Origin: Bradyrhizobium arachidis
GTDB taxonomy: Bacteria > Pseudomonadota > Alphaproteobacteria > Rhizobiales > Xanthobacteraceae
NCBI RefSeq assembly: GCF_015291705.1
Contig: NZ_CP030050.1
Span: 9,425,001-9,489,000 of the forward strand
Direction: 5' to 3'
Length of the DNA: 64,000 bases
The translations under genes were made by a program, and so were the position numbers. The notes under the pieces are model-generated. The model did not search any database. It saw nothing but the letters and a program-made list of their open reading frames with translations, and was not told where the DNA came from. Position 1 is the first letter of the stretch; each line of letters begins with the position of its first letter. Positions 47,575-57,352 of the stretch are shown here, piece after piece.

Positions 47575-49191
47575 TTACTCCGCCGCGAGTTTCACGTCGG
47601 GCGCCGCGGCGCGCACTTCGGCGTCGACCTGGGCCTCGAACTTGGCAAAGTTCTTCTGGAACATGCCGACCAGCGCGCGGGCGGTCTTGTCGAACTCGTC
47701 CTTGTCCTTCCAGGTGTTGACCGGGTTGAGGATCTCGGCCGGCACGCCCGGCAGCGCGGTCGGGACCGCGAAGCCGAAATACTTGTCGGTGCGGAATTCG
47801 ACGTTGCGCAAGGAGCCGTCGAGCGCGGCGGTGAGCAGGGCGCGGGTCACCTTGATCGGCATGCGCGAGCCGGTGCCGTACTTGCCGCCGGTCCACCCCG
47901 TGTTGACCAGCCAGCAATCGACATTGTGCTGGGCGATGAGGTCGCGCAGCATGTTGCCGTAAACGCTGGGGTCGAGCGGCAGGAAGGGCGAGCCGAAGCA
48001 GGTCGAGAATTCCGGCTGCGGCTCATTGCCGAGACCGCGCTCGGTGCCGGCGACCTTGGCGGTGTAGCCGGAGAGGAAGTGATACATCGCCTGCGCCGGC
48101 GACAGCTTTGCGATCGGCGGCATCACGCCGAAGGCGTCGGCGGCGAGCATCACGACGTTCTTCGGCTGCGGCGCACGGCCGGTGCGCGAGGCGTTCGGGA
48201 TGAAGTCCAGCGGATACGCCGAGCGCGTGTTCTCGGTCTTGGAGCCGTCGTCAAAATCGACCACGCGGGTGTCTTCGTCGAGCACGCAATTCTCGAGCAC
48301 TGCGCCGAAGCGGGTCGAGGCCGCGTAGATCTCGGGCTCGGCTTCCTGCGAGAGCTTGATGCACTTGGCGTAGCAGCCGCCTTCGAAATTGAAGACGCCG
48401 TTCGGGCCCCAGCCGTGCTCATCGTCGCCGATCAGCGTGCGGTTCGGATCGGCCGACAGCGTGGTCTTGCCGGTGCCGGACAGGCCGAAGAAGATCGCGG
48501 TGTCGCCGTTCGCGCCGACATTGGCCGAACAGTGCATCGGCATCACGCCGCGCTCGGGCAGATAGTAGTTCAGCGTGGTGAAGACCGACTTCTTCATCTC
48601 GCCGGCATAATAAGACCCGCCGATCAGGACGATCTTGCGGGCGAAATCGATCGCGACGACGTTCTCCGACTTGCAGCCGTGCCGTTTGGGATCGGCGCGG
48701 AAGCTCGGCATGTCGATGATGGTGAGCTCCGGCGTGAAGCTCGACAGCTCGACCGCCTCGGGGCGGATCAAGAGCGTGCGGATGAACAGCGAGTGCCAGG
48801 CGAGCTCGGTGAAGACGCGCGTCTTGATCCGGTAGGCCGGATCGGCGCCGCCGTAGAGATCCTGCGCGAACAGGCTCTTGCCTTCGGCGTGCTTGAGGAA
48901 GTCCTGGTAGAGCGTCTCGAACTGCTCTGCGGTGATCGACTGGTTGCCGGCCCACCACATCTTCTTGTCGGTGGTGGCGTCACGCACCGTGAACTTGTCC
49001 TTCGGGCTGCGGCCGGTGAACTCGCCGGTGTCGGCGCAGAGCGCGCCGTCGGCGGAGAGCACCGCCTCGCCCGCGGAGAGCGAGTATTGATAGAGTTGCG
49101 GCGCACCGAGGTTCCAGTGAACCTGCTTGAGATTTTTTAAGCCGAATTTGTCGGCACCAAAGGCACCGTTGCGCACGCCCGTCTCTTGCAC
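47575..49191 (-). CDS. pckA: Phosphoenolpyruvate carboxykinase (ATP)
   Basis: This 538-residue enzyme converts oxaloacetate to phosphoenolpyruvate for gluconeogenesis. The P-loop is [16 protein letters not shown], the metal site follows in [15 protein letters not shown] and the substrate site includes [14 protein letters not shown]. The start is GTG 49191 with GGAGG eight bases upstream. In rhizobia pckA usually sits next to chvI-chvG; here two further genes lie between. The 296-base gap 49192-49487 carries its promoter; only a small hairpin near 49465-49480 was noticed there. Confidence 0.97.
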   Translation of the reverse strand: MQETGVRNGAFGADKFGLKNLKQVHWNLGAPQLYQYSLSAGEAVLSADGALCADTGEFTGRSPKDKFTVRDATTDKKMWWAGNQSITAEQFETLYQDFLKHAEGKSLFAQDLYGGADPAYRIKTRVFTELAWHSLFIRTLLIRPEAVELSSFTPELTIIDMPSFRADPKRHGCKSENVVAIDFARKIVLIGGSYYAGEMKKSVFTTLNYYLPERGVMPMHCSANVGANGDTAIFFGLSGTGKTTLSADPNRTLIGDDEHGWGPNGVFNFEGGCYAKCIKLSQEAEPEIYAASTRFGAVLENCVLDEDTRVVDFDDGSKTENTRSAYPLDFIPNASRTGRAPQPKNVVMLAADAFGVMPPIAKLSPAQAMYHFLSGYTAKVAGTERGLGNEPQPEFSTCFGSPFLPLDPSVYGNMLRDLIAQHNVDCWLVNTGWTGGKYGTGSRMPIKVTRALLTAALDGSLRNVEFRTDKYFGFAVPTALPGVPAEILNPVNTWKDKDEFDKTARALVGMFQKNFAKFEAQVDAEVRAAAPDVKLAAE

Positions 49192-49487
49192 GAAAAAATC
49201 CTCCTAGAACCCGCGACACTCAGCGCGGCCAAGCTTTGGCACCATCGCGGTCACCGTTAATAATAGACCATCCGGCCTCGGCTGGGCGACCTAATACTGA
49301 TGAACGCTGGCGTTGCCAAGCTGATCCCGCAGGATTTGGTTTATTCAAGGACCGCGCCAAACGTCGCGCATGTCAGCTCTGAGCAGGCGCATCATAAAAT
49401 CGCAAATGATCGCGCAACCAAATACGCATTTCTGCGTTGTTTGAGGTTTTTGCGATGCACAACCCAAGCACGGACTTCAAGTCCGGC

Positions 49488-52076
49488 CTATCGTACCTCT
49501 CCTTCGCCGACGAGCGCGAACGGTCCCCACATCGCGGGGTAGGCATTGCGCGGTGACGAAGTGTCATCAACGTAGGTTAACATCGCGCGGCGCAAGGCTT
49601 CGGCACGCCCGATCTTTGGTTCGTTTTTGAGCAGCTCGAAAGTCGACGTGGTCAGGCGGGTAGCAGCTTCCGAGTCCACCGCCCAATGCGAGACCAGCAG
49701 CGCGCGGGCGCCGGCGTAGAAGAACGCGCGCGCCAACCCCGACAGCGCCTCGGCGCCGGGCTTGTCGCCGGCGATCGTGTTGCACGCCGACAGCACCACC
49801 CAATCCGCATTGAGCTTGAGCTGGGCGACCTCGCTCGCGGTCAACAAGCCGTCGTCGAGCTCGGTGGGCTGATCGGGAATGGAGAGCGCGAGCGAGGGCT
49901 CACCAAGTCCCTTGATGTCGCCGGCAACGAGGCCGTGGGTGGCGAAGTAGATGATGCTGTATTGAGCAAGCGCTGCACGCTTCAGCGTCGTCTCGCTGGC
50001 GTCGCGACCGAGATGGATGTCGGCATCGGTGGCGCCGACATCCTTCGCCACCGCGTTCAGCTCGTCGGCGGTGTCGGGCAGCTGCGGCAGCGCTTTTGCA
50101 AGCTGCGCGCGATCGACGCCGGCACCGCGCCAGAAGTCGGTATAGGCGATGGTCGCAATGTTGCGCGCGGCGACCTTGCCGCTTGCGGCGCGCCGATCGG
50201 CCGGACCTTCCAGCGCCGGGTTGAACACGGGATCGCCAAAGCCGGTCATCGGCTTGACGCCCTGATCCCGGCGCGCAAACGCACGCAGCGATTTCAGGCT
50301 GATCACCGACGGCAGCACCGACACCGCCTGACGCCGCAGCAGCCAGGCGGCGCTGCGATAGCCTTCGAGCGTGTCCGGGATCGCAGCCTGCGGCTTCTCC
50401 GTGACCAGCAAGTGAAACGGCAACGCGGTAAGCGCCGCCGACGGCACCACCAGCAGGTTGCGCTTGTCCTTCGTCAGCGCCTCGACCGGGCCGAGCAACG
50501 CGACATAGAGCTCGTTGGCAAGCGCAAGGTCGAACAGTCCCGATTTGCCCGAGCCATCGCGCGCCTTGCCGACGTCGAGCCCCTTGCGGAATGCGGTGAC
50601 CTTTTGCGTCAGCGCGTCCGCACCGAGCGGAATCTCTTTCCAGTCGACGCCCTCACGCGTGATCGCGATGACATAGCTCTGCTTGTCGACGACGGAATAG
50701 AGCACCATCGCCTCGTCGGCAGACAGCAAGGGCTGGATGTCCTTCAACGTCAGCGGCAGCGGATTGGACAGCGAGGCATAGTCGGGAAACTCGACCGCGA
50801 GCGTGTTCTGCAAGCCCGCACGCTCCTTGGCGATCGCGGTGATCCGGGCGCAGCTGCGCTGCTCGGCGACAAGATCCCGCTGGGCGGATTGCTTCGACAC
50901 CGCGGCGATGATCGCCTTGTCGAGCGCTTCGCTCTCGGCCGCGAGGTCCTGGTCCTTGCGCACGAGCTCGGCGAGCCGATCGCTGCCGGCGGCGAGCCGG
51001 ACCGCAAGCTTGTTCACGGCGGAGGCGGCGGAGGATTGCGTGCCGCGCTGGATCGCAGCCAACGCTTCATCCAGCGCCCTGTCGTCTGGCAGCAGGGAAT
51101 GCTGGCGCGCCGCGAACAGGATCGGCAACACCACGCGCAGCTGCGCGCGGTTCGCCGCGAGCGTCTTTTCGGCGAGCGGCAGCGCATCGGCTGTTCGTCC
51201 CGACACCTGAAGGAAGGCGGCGAGATTGCTGGTGGAGGTCGCGACATCGGGATTGTCGGGTCCGAGCGCACGCTCGCGGATCGCCAGCGCGCGGCGATAA
51301 AGCGGCTCGGCCTCGGCATAGCGCCGCTCGTGCTGATAGAGCCCCGCGAGATTGTTCAGCGAGCGGGCCACGTCCGGATGATCCGGTCCAAGCACCTTCT
51401 CGCGGATTGCGAGCGAGCGCTTGATCGGCGCTTCGGCCTCGGCATCGCGGTTGAGATCGCGATCGACCTGGCCGATGTTGTTCAGGACCGTGGCGACCGC
51501 GGGATGCTCGGCCCCGCCGACTTTCTGATAGATCGCGAGGGCGCGCTGGAACAACGGCTCGGCCTCAGCCTGCCGTTCCTGCTTCACATAAAGCGTGGCG
51601 AGATTGTTGAGGGCCCGGCCGACATCGGGATGCTCGCGCGACAGGCCTTTTCCGCTGACGGCCAGCGCACGCTTGAACAGCGGCTCGGCTTCGGCGAAGC
51701 GGCCCTGCCGCTGATAAAGCGCGGCGAGATTGGTCAACTCCGCCGAAACCAGCGGCGTTTCGAGACCGAGCGCCTTTTCCATCAGCGCGATGGCGCGCTT
51801 GTAGAGCGGCTCGGCGAGATCATCCCGCCCCTGACCGGCATAGACCTGGCCGAGATTGTTGAGCGCGGCGGCGAGCTCGCGGCCGTTGTCACTCTCCATG
51901 CGCGCGGCCATGCCTTGCGCGAGCGGCAGCGCTTCCGAATACTTGCCGGCACTGATGAGCGCGTTGATCCGCGCGCTTTCCGCGGCAAGGCCTTTCTGGG
52001 CAAGACTGGGAGTGGCAAGCGATATCGTGGTCGCGAGTGCCAAACCCGCAACCAGCGTCAAACGACGGCGTGTCAT
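49488..52076 (-). CDS. Exported TPR-CHAT domain (caspase-like) protein
   Basis: This 862-residue protein begins with a signal peptide ([20 protein letters not shown]). Tetratricopeptide repeats of the kinesin-light-chain type fill about 30-320 ([40 protein letters not shown]), then a helical spacer to about 480. The C-terminal CHAT domain has the dyad His714 ([12 protein letters not shown]) and Cys765 ([12 protein letters not shown]), so protease activity is possible. Partner and substrate are unknown. An exported CHAT protein differs from the cytoplasmic Craspase-type CHAT effectors. It lies between pckA and the HugZ-type gene. Confidence 0.93.
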   Translation of the reverse strand: MTRRRLTLVAGLALATTISLATPSLAQKGLAAESARINALISAGKYSEALPLAQGMAARMESDNGRELAAALNNLGQVYAGQGRDDLAEPLYKRAIALMEKALGLETPLVSAELTNLAALYQRQGRFAEAEPLFKRALAVSGKGLSREHPDVGRALNNLATLYVKQERQAEAEPLFQRALAIYQKVGGAEHPAVATVLNNIGQVDRDLNRDAEAEAPIKRSLAIREKVLGPDHPDVARSLNNLAGLYQHERRYAEAEPLYRRALAIRERALGPDNPDVATSTSNLAAFLQVSGRTADALPLAEKTLAANRAQLRVVLPILFAARQHSLLPDDRALDEALAAIQRGTQSSAASAVNKLAVRLAAGSDRLAELVRKDQDLAAESEALDKAIIAAVSKQSAQRDLVAEQRSCARITAIAKERAGLQNTLAVEFPDYASLSNPLPLTLKDIQPLLSADEAMVLYSVVDKQSYVIAITREGVDWKEIPLGADALTQKVTAFRKGLDVGKARDGSGKSGLFDLALANELYVALLGPVEALTKDKRNLLVVPSAALTALPFHLLVTEKPQAAIPDTLEGYRSAAWLLRRQAVSVLPSVISLKSLRAFARRDQGVKPMTGFGDPVFNPALEGPADRRAASGKVAARNIATIAYTDFWRGAGVDRAQLAKALPQLPDTADELNAVAKDVGATDADIHLGRDASETTLKRAALAQYSIIYFATHGLVAGDIKGLGEPSLALSIPDQPTELDDGLLTASEVAQLKLNADWVVLSACNTIAGDKPGAEALSGLARAFFYAGARALLVSHWAVDSEAATRLTTSTFELLKNEPKIGRAEALRRAMLTYVDDTSSPRNAYPAMWGPFALVGEGEVR

Positions 52077-52154
52077 GAACCCTCTCGCGGCCGACTTCGA
52101 ACCATTACGGTCTTGGGTCGCAGCGATGGGGGGCCGCGTTCAAACGGCTGCGCT

Positions 52155-52889
52155 TCAGTCCACCTTTGTGCGCGCTTCGCCAGCGAGGCGGACCAGCATC
52201 TTGCGCAGGCCCGTGCCGTCAGTCACGCGCTCCGGAAAATCCAGCCGGAGCGCGGTCTGGCCATCCTGCATGTCGAGGCCTTCGGGATCGCAGCCGGTGC
52301 AGCGCCAGTCGCCGGCGGGGGCGCCGAGGAGCTTTGTTGCATAGAGGCCCATGGCGTCGCGATGGTCGGCGTTCATGTGCTCGACGGCCCCCTCCTCCGC
52401 CGCGAGCAGATCCTCGGCGCCAGTGAGGTCGGTGAGGAACTGTTCGGGCTTGAGGTCGACGATCCGGCCGAAGCCCGCAACCAGATGGGTTCCCGTCGGA
52501 CGGATCCGGAAGAAGGAGAAATCCTTAAATGAAACAAAAGCTTCCGCGGACGGATGGGCATTGAGATACCGTCGCTGGAGGAGATCCTTGTCCGCCCCGG
52601 CCCCTTCGGCCCGGCCCGACAGCATGATTCGGGCGCCCTCCAGGGGATCGCCAGCGGCACGTTCGTCCAGCATCAGGGAGACCCTGTTGTCGGCCAGGAT
52701 ATTCCTGGTGTGCACGGCTAAACCCGAGATCAGCAGGATCGGCGAGCCATCCGGATGGCTCGCCAGATTGACCAGGGAACAATAGGGATCGCCTGAGCCC
52801 GCCATCAAGGTTGCGAGAGCGCCCTGCCGCGACCGCCGCAGCAGCGATTTGGCGAGCTTTTCGGGAGCGAAATCGGGGGTCGGTTGCAT
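52155..52889 (-). CDS. HugZ-type FMN-binding split-barrel protein with DUF2470
   Basis: This 244-residue protein has an N-terminal pyridoxamine-phosphate-oxidase-like barrel (RRSRQGALATLMAGSGDPYC, NILADNRVSLMLDERAAGDP, GARIMLSGRAEG) and a C-terminal DUF2470 domain (AVEHMNADHRDAMGLYATKL). This is the HugZ/HutZ plan, associated with heme binding or degradation. ATG 52889 is chosen over TTG 52916. It lies 78 bases upstream of the TPR-CHAT gene in the same direction and may be co-transcribed with it. Confidence 0.9.
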   Translation of the reverse strand: MQPTPDFAPEKLAKSLLRRSRQGALATLMAGSGDPYCSLVNLASHPDGSPILLISGLAVHTRNILADNRVSLMLDERAAGDPLEGARIMLSGRAEGAGADKDLLQRRYLNAHPSAEAFVSFKDFSFFRIRPTGTHLVAGFGRIVDLKPEQFLTDLTGAEDLLAAEEGAVEHMNADHRDAMGLYATKLLGAPAGDWRCTGCDPEGLDMQDGQTALRLDFPERVTDGTGLRKMLVRLAGEARTKVD

Positions 52890-53129
52890 CGGCTTTCTCG
52901 GCTCAGGTGGTTGCAAGGTGGGTCTTTTTTCGGGTAAACGGGGGTCTGGTTATGGGTCGAGATGCGGCGAATCTGCCGTGTTTCGTGGAACTTGGTCACA
53001 CTTCAGCCCAGCTTGCATTGCTCGGTGACAAGGTTCGTACGCCACTTCGGCACCCATGTATGCGGCGCATCACTGGATTGCTCGCCGTTTCAAGCCACGA
53101 CCCAAACGGAAAGCAGAAAGCAGAGGCTC

Positions 53130-53831
53130 ATGCCCACAATCGCTTTGGTCGACGACGACCGCAACATTCTCACATCCGTCTCGATCGCGCTGGAAGCCGA
53201 AGGCTACCGCATCATGACCTACACCGACGGTGCCTCCGCGCTTGACGGCTTCCGCACCACTCAGCCCGATCTTGCCATCCTCGACATCAAGATGCCGCGC
53301 ATGGACGGCATGGAGACGCTGCGGCGCCTGCGCCAGAAGTCCGACCTGCCGGTGATCTTCCTGACGTCCAAGGACGAGGAGATCGACGAGCTGTTCGGCC
53401 TCAAGATGGGCGCCGACGATTTCATCCGCAAACCGTTCTCGCAGCGCCTCCTGGTCGAGCGCGTCAAGGCGGTGCTGCGCCGCTCGGCGCCGAAGGACCC
53501 GACCGTCGCACCGAAGGAGAACGACGCCAAGGCGCTCGATCGCGGCCTTTTGCGCATGGACCCCGAACGGCACACCTGCACCTGGAAGAACGAGCCGGTG
53601 ACGCTGACCGTCACCGAATTCCTGATCCTCCAGGCGCTCGCGACCCGGCCCGGCGTGGTGAAGAGCCGCAACGCGCTGATGGATGCAGCCTATGACGACC
53701 AGGTCTATGTCGACGACCGCACCATCGACAGCCACATCAAGCGGCTACGCAAGAAGTTCAAGGTGGTCGACAACGAGTTCGAGATGATCGAGACGCTGTA
53801 CGGCGTCGGCTATCGTTTCAAGGAAGCCTGA
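53130..53831 (+). CDS. chvI: Response regulator ChvI
   Basis: This 233-residue OmpR-type regulator starts at ATG 53130 after GCAGAGG. The receiver has the acidic DDD near residue 8-10 and phosphoacceptor Asp52 ([13 protein letters not shown]), with switch lysine in [17 protein letters not shown]. The winged helix ends with [16 protein letters not shown] and TLYGVGYRF. ChvI/ExoR-ChvG-ChvI controls envelope, motility and exopolysaccharide genes in rhizobia and is required for host interaction in several. Confidence 0.95.
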   Translation: MPTIALVDDDRNILTSVSIALEAEGYRIMTYTDGASALDGFRTTQPDLAILDIKMPRMDGMETLRRLRQKSDLPVIFLTSKDEEIDELFGLKMGADDFIRKPFSQRLLVERVKAVLRRSAPKDPTVAPKENDAKALDRGLLRMDPERHTCTWKNEPVTLTVTEFLILQALATRPGVVKSRNALMDAAYDDQVYVDDRTIDSHIKRLRKKFKVVDNEFEMIETLYGVGYRFKEA

Positions 53832-53929
53832 AGCTCAGCGCGCCTTCGCGAAAGATTGAGAGCATCGCCGGTTCTCGTTTCATCGGGACCGGGATCGCTC
53901 CAAGGCGCGACCGGGACGACGCTTTGGAT

Positions 53930-53990
53930 TGCTGTTTGAGGATGATCCTTTCGGAAAACCGCTGCACACTTTTCCGGATCATGTTCTAGG
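53930..53990. repeat. Palindromic repeat, family C, copy 2, inside the chvI-chvG gap
   Basis: GGATGATCCTTTCGGAAAAC and TTTTCCGGATCATG form an inverted repeat closely related to the second palindrome at 10829-10873, including the flanking TGTTTGAG and CTAG. It lies in the 203-base gap between a response regulator gene and its kinase gene, an unusual site for such an element. Confidence 0.85.
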
Positions 53991-54034
53991 ATGCGAGGAC
54001 CCTTCGCACGAGATGCCTAACGCGGGCGTAAGCA

Positions 54035-55831
54035 TTGCTTGACCGAACGCAGCCTGACGAGAACCAGAACGCCGGGGATATCGGATCCGACGGCGTTCCG
54101 GAGCACGTTGCCGACGACAAGCCGGCCGCGCAGGGCTGGCGGCCGCTGAACTGGCTGAAGCGCGCCGGGCAGTTCTTCTTCGCACTGTCCTTCTCGAGCC
54201 TGACCCGCCGCATCGTCTCGCTCAACCTCGCCGGCCTGGTCGCCCTGGTGGCGAGCATCTTGTACCTGTCGCAGTTCCGTGCCGGCCTGATCGACGCGCG
54301 CGCGCAGAGCCTGCTGGTGCAGGGCGAGATCATCGCCGGCGCGATCGCGGCCTCCGCGACCGTGCAGACCAACGCCATCACCATCGATCCCGACCGCCTG
54401 CTCGACCTCAAGACCGGCGACAGCTATGGCGGGACCGACGATTCGCTCGATTTCCCGATCAACCCGGAGCGCGTGGCGCCGGTGTTGCGCACGCTGATCT
54501 CGCCGACCAAGACCCGCGCGCGGATCTTCGATCCTTACGGGACCTTGCTGCTCGACAGCCGTGACCTCGACAACGTGCTGAGCTTCCCGCTGCCGCCGCC
54601 GTCGCAGAAGCCCGGCCTCGTCGAGCGCGGCATGGTCGCGATCCGCACCTGGCTGAACCGCGGCGACCTGCCGCTATATCGCGAGCTCGGACGCGAGAAC
54701 GGCAATGGCTATGCGGAAGTGAGCGACGCGCTGCAGGGACAGAAGCGCTCGATGGTGCGGGTCAATTCGCGCGGCGAGGTGATCGTCTCGGTCGCCGTGC
54801 CCGTGCTGCGCTCGCGCGCCATCCACGGTGCGCTGATGCTCTCGACCCAGGGCGACGAAATCGACCAGATGGTGACCGCGGAGCGCCTTGCCATCCTGAA
54901 GGTCGGCGGCGTCGCCGCCGCCGTCATGATCATGCTGTCGCTGCTGCTGGCGAGCACGATCGCCGGGCCCGTACGCCGGCTCGCCGACAGCGCCGAGCGC
55001 GTCCGCCGGCGCATCAAGGCCCGCATCGAGATTCCCGACTTCACCCGCCGCCGCGACGAGATCGGCCATCTCTCCGGCGCGCTGCGCGACATGACCAGCG
55101 CGCTCTACAGCCGCATGGAGGCGATCGAGATGTTCGCCGCCGACGTCGCCCACGAATTGAAGAACCCGCTGACCTCGCTGCGCTCCGCGGTCGAGACGCT
55201 GCCGCTGGCGCGCAACGAGAACAGCCGCGCCCGCCTGCTGGAGGTGATCGAGCACGACGTCAAGCGGCTCGACCGCTTGATCTCCGACATCTCCGACGCC
55301 AGCCGCCTCGATGCCGAGCTCCAGCGTCAGGATGCGATCCCGGTCGATCTGCGCCGTCTGCTGACGACGCTCGTCTCCGTCGCCAACGAGACCAAGCTCG
55401 GCCACGACGTCGCGGTCGAGACACGGTTCGAGGGCCGCGGTCCGACCGACACCTTTGCCGTGACCGGCCACGATTCGCGGCTTGGACAGGTGGTCTCCAA
55501 CCTGCTCTCCAACGCGCAGTCGTTCTCGGAAGCCGGCAATAAGGTGCGCCTCACCTGCCGCCGCGTGCGCGGAGAGATCGAGATCGTGGTCGACGATGAC
55601 GGCCCCGGCATCCGCGACGATGCGCTGGAGCGCATCTTCGAGCGCTTCTACACCGACCGGCCGCATCAGGGCTTTGGCCAGAACTCCGGCCTCGGCCTGT
55701 CGATCTCCAAGCAGATCGTCGATGCCCATGGCGGACGGATCTGGGCCGAGAACCGCGCAGGCCCGGTGGACGAGGACGGCGCACCGACCGTTGCCGGCGC
55801 GCGCTTCGTGGTGAGACTGCCGGCGCTATGA
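54035..55831 (+). CDS. chvG: Sensor histidine kinase ChvG
   Basis: This 598-residue kinase has a membrane helix at about 59-80 (IVSLNLAGLVALVASILYL), a periplasmic sensor domain to about 285, a second helix at about 288-310 (GGVAAAVMIMLSLLLAS), a HAMP segment, phosphoacceptor His373 (DVAHELKNPLTSLRS) and an ATPase domain (LSNAQSFSEAGNKVRL, DDDGPGI, GLGLSISKQIVDAHGG). The only upstream start in frame is TTG 54035, after which an in-frame stop blocks extension; the true start could be later. It works with ChvI. Confidence 0.93.
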   Translation: MLDRTQPDENQNAGDIGSDGVPEHVADDKPAAQGWRPLNWLKRAGQFFFALSFSSLTRRIVSLNLAGLVALVASILYLSQFRAGLIDARAQSLLVQGEIIAGAIAASATVQTNAITIDPDRLLDLKTGDSYGGTDDSLDFPINPERVAPVLRTLISPTKTRARIFDPYGTLLLDSRDLDNVLSFPLPPPSQKPGLVERGMVAIRTWLNRGDLPLYRELGRENGNGYAEVSDALQGQKRSMVRVNSRGEVIVSVAVPVLRSRAIHGALMLSTQGDEIDQMVTAERLAILKVGGVAAAVMIMLSLLLASTIAGPVRRLADSAERVRRRIKARIEIPDFTRRRDEIGHLSGALRDMTSALYSRMEAIEMFAADVAHELKNPLTSLRSAVETLPLARNENSRARLLEVIEHDVKRLDRLISDISDASRLDAELQRQDAIPVDLRRLLTTLVSVANETKLGHDVAVETRFEGRGPTDTFAVTGHDSRLGQVVSNLLSNAQSFSEAGNKVRLTCRRVRGEIEIVVDDDGPGIRDDALERIFERFYTDRPHQGFGQNSGLGLSISKQIVDAHGGRIWAENRAGPVDEDGAPTVAGARFVVRLPAL

Positions 55832-56292
55832 GCCAAGGCAGCTTGAACGAAGGCGGACCCAGCATTCACGCCTCCGCAGTCAAGGTCGGCAATCTGGCGG
55901 TGCTGATCCGCGGTCCGTCGGGCTCCGGCAAATCGCGCCTCGCCTTCGATCTGATCATGGCGGGGCGATCAGGCATGGTCGAACCGGCCGTCCTGGTCGG
56001 TGACGACCGTGTCCATCTGGCGACACTCGGCAAGGAAATTGAGGTCCGTCACGCACCGACACTCGCCGGCCTGATCGAGATCAGGGGCCTCGGAATCCGT
56101 CGCTGCGACTTCGTGGAGCGTGCGACCGTCGGTCTCGTGGTCGATCTGGACGCTCAGGACGCCGAACGGCTGCCTCGGGCAGAATCCCTGAAAACCAGCA
56201 TTTTGGGTGTCGAAATACCGCGAATCCCCGTCGGCCGCGACTATTCGCCCCTCCCTTTGGTTGTCGCGGCCTTGACCACTACCAAGAGTTAA
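55828..56292 (+). CDS. hprK: HPr kinase/phosphorylase, short alphaproteobacterial form
   Basis: This 154-residue protein corresponds to the C-terminal catalytic domain of HprK; the N-terminal domain of the longer Gram-positive enzyme is missing, as is normal in alphaproteobacteria. The P-loop is IRGPSGSGKSRLAF (residues 29-36) and the later conserved block is IEIRGLGIRRCDFVE. It phosphorylates a serine of HPr. It overlaps chvG by four bases (ATGA), so it is translationally coupled to the sensor. Confidence 0.93.
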   Translation: MSQGSLNEGGPSIHASAVKVGNLAVLIRGPSGSGKSRLAFDLIMAGRSGMVEPAVLVGDDRVHLATLGKEIEVRHAPTLAGLIEIRGLGIRRCDFVERATVGLVVDLDAQDAERLPRAESLKTSILGVEIPRIPVGRDYSPLPLVVAALTTTKS

Positions 56293-56500
56293 CCTTCTGC
56301 TAAGCCCTGAGGCGATTGTTTGAAGGGAAATGGTAACCATATGAACCCCACTATCGCGGCCGAGTAGACCGGCGCAGCTCCCCTCATCCATCCGTCTAGA
56401 TTCAGGGAGATACGCAACATCCCCTCTTGCGCGGGGGCTCTGGATGGTCAAAGTGGCGCGTTCGTGCGGTGCACCAAAAGCGCCCGCGAGGAGTTTTCCG

Positions 56501-56902
56501 ATGATTGGTCTAGTACTTGTGACCCACGGGCGCCTTGCCGACGAATTCAAGGCAGCGCTTGAGCATGTCATGGGCCCACAAAAGCAAATCGAAGCGATCA
56601 CGATCGGCGCCGAAGATGATTCCGATCTCTGCCGAAGCGACATCATCGAAGCGGTTAACCGCGTCGATTCCGGCGACGGCGTTGCGATCCTCACCGACAT
56701 GTTCGGCGGCACGCCGTCCAACCTTGCGATTTCCTGCATGAGCCGGCCCAAGGTCGAAGTGCTCGCGGGAATCAACCTTCCCATGCTGGTGAAGCTCGCC
56801 AAGGTGCGCGAGGAGCGTTCGCTGCCCGACGCAATCGCAATGGCCCAGGAAGCGGGCCGCAAATACGTCACCATCGCCAGCCGCGTGCTCGCCGGCAAAT
56901 GA
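56501..56902 (+). CDS. manX: PTS EIIA component, mannose family
   Basis: This 133-residue protein starts at ATG 56501 after GAGGAG. Phosphoacceptor His9 lies in MIGLVLVTHGRLADEF and the family block GVAILTDMFGGTPSNLA follows. In rhizobia it receives phosphate from HPr without a matching EIIBC transporter, so it is regulatory. Its stop overlaps the ptsH start by four bases. It follows hprK by 208 bases, which hold no gene. Confidence 0.93.
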   Translation: MIGLVLVTHGRLADEFKAALEHVMGPQKQIEAITIGAEDDSDLCRSDIIEAVNRVDSGDGVAILTDMFGGTPSNLAISCMSRPKVEVLAGINLPMLVKLAKVREERSLPDAIAMAQEAGRKYVTIASRVLAGK

Positions 56903-57216
56903 GCGAAGAGGCGCCGCAAGCGGGGACGGGCGTGCCCGCGGGCGCGATTTCCAAAGAGCTTCTGATCATCAACAAGCGCGGCCTGCATGCGCGGGCTTCG
57001 GCGAAGTTCGTCCAGGCGGTCGAGCGCTTCGATGCGCAAGTGTGGGTGACGCGCGGCGGCGAGACCGTCGGCGGCACCTCGATCATGGGCCTGATGATGC
57101 TCGCTGCAGGCCCGGGTACGACGATCACGGTCGCGGCGGCCGGAGCGGAAGCGGAAGCTGCGCTTGCCGCGATCACCGAGCTCGTCGAGAGCAAGTTCAA
57201 CGAGGAAGGGGTTTAG
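56899..57216 (+). CDS. ptsH: Phosphocarrier protein HPr
   Basis: This 105-residue HPr carries an 18-residue N-terminal extension, then the His30 phosphoacceptor in NKRGLHARASAKFVQ and the regulatory serine region GTSIMGLMMLAAGPG (Ser61). It links EI-Ntr, HprK and the EIIA protein in the incomplete alphaproteobacterial PTS, which reports carbon/nitrogen status. It is the last gene of the chvI-to-HPr cluster and is followed by a family A repeat. Confidence 0.95.
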   Translation: MSEEAPQAGTGVPAGAISKELLIINKRGLHARASAKFVQAVERFDAQVWVTRGGETVGGTSIMGLMMLAAGPGTTITVAAAGAEAEAALAAITELVESKFNEEGV

Positions 57217-57243
57217 GCCCTTCTCTCGCCGCGCGCTCAGTGC

Positions 57244-57334
57244 CGTAGGGTGGGCAAAGCGAAGCGTGCCCATCACGTCTCATGATTGTTGAAAGGTCGT
57301 GGGCACGGCGCTTCGCGCCTTTGCCCACCCTACA
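57244..57334. repeat. Palindromic intergenic repeat, family A, copy 3
   Basis: CGTAGGGTGGGCAAAGCG and AAGCGTGCCCA on the left pair with GGGCACGGCGCTTCGCGCC and TTTGCCCACCCTAC on the right. The loop (CACGTCTCATGATTGTTG) differs from copies 1 and 2. It lies between the convergent ptsH and GT39 genes. Confidence 0.9.
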
Positions 57335-57352
57335 AGACCGACGACGTCGTGG

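Noticed and set aside
49192..49487. A small plus-strand gene at about 49300-49542 in the gap beside pckA
   Set aside because: The 80-codon frame has low-quality composition and runs into the 3' end of the TPR-CHAT gene.
49686..52532. A plus-strand frame of 948 codons opposite the TPR-CHAT and HugZ-type genes
   Set aside because: It crosses two supported genes, is Arg/Gly-rich and has no recognisable domain.
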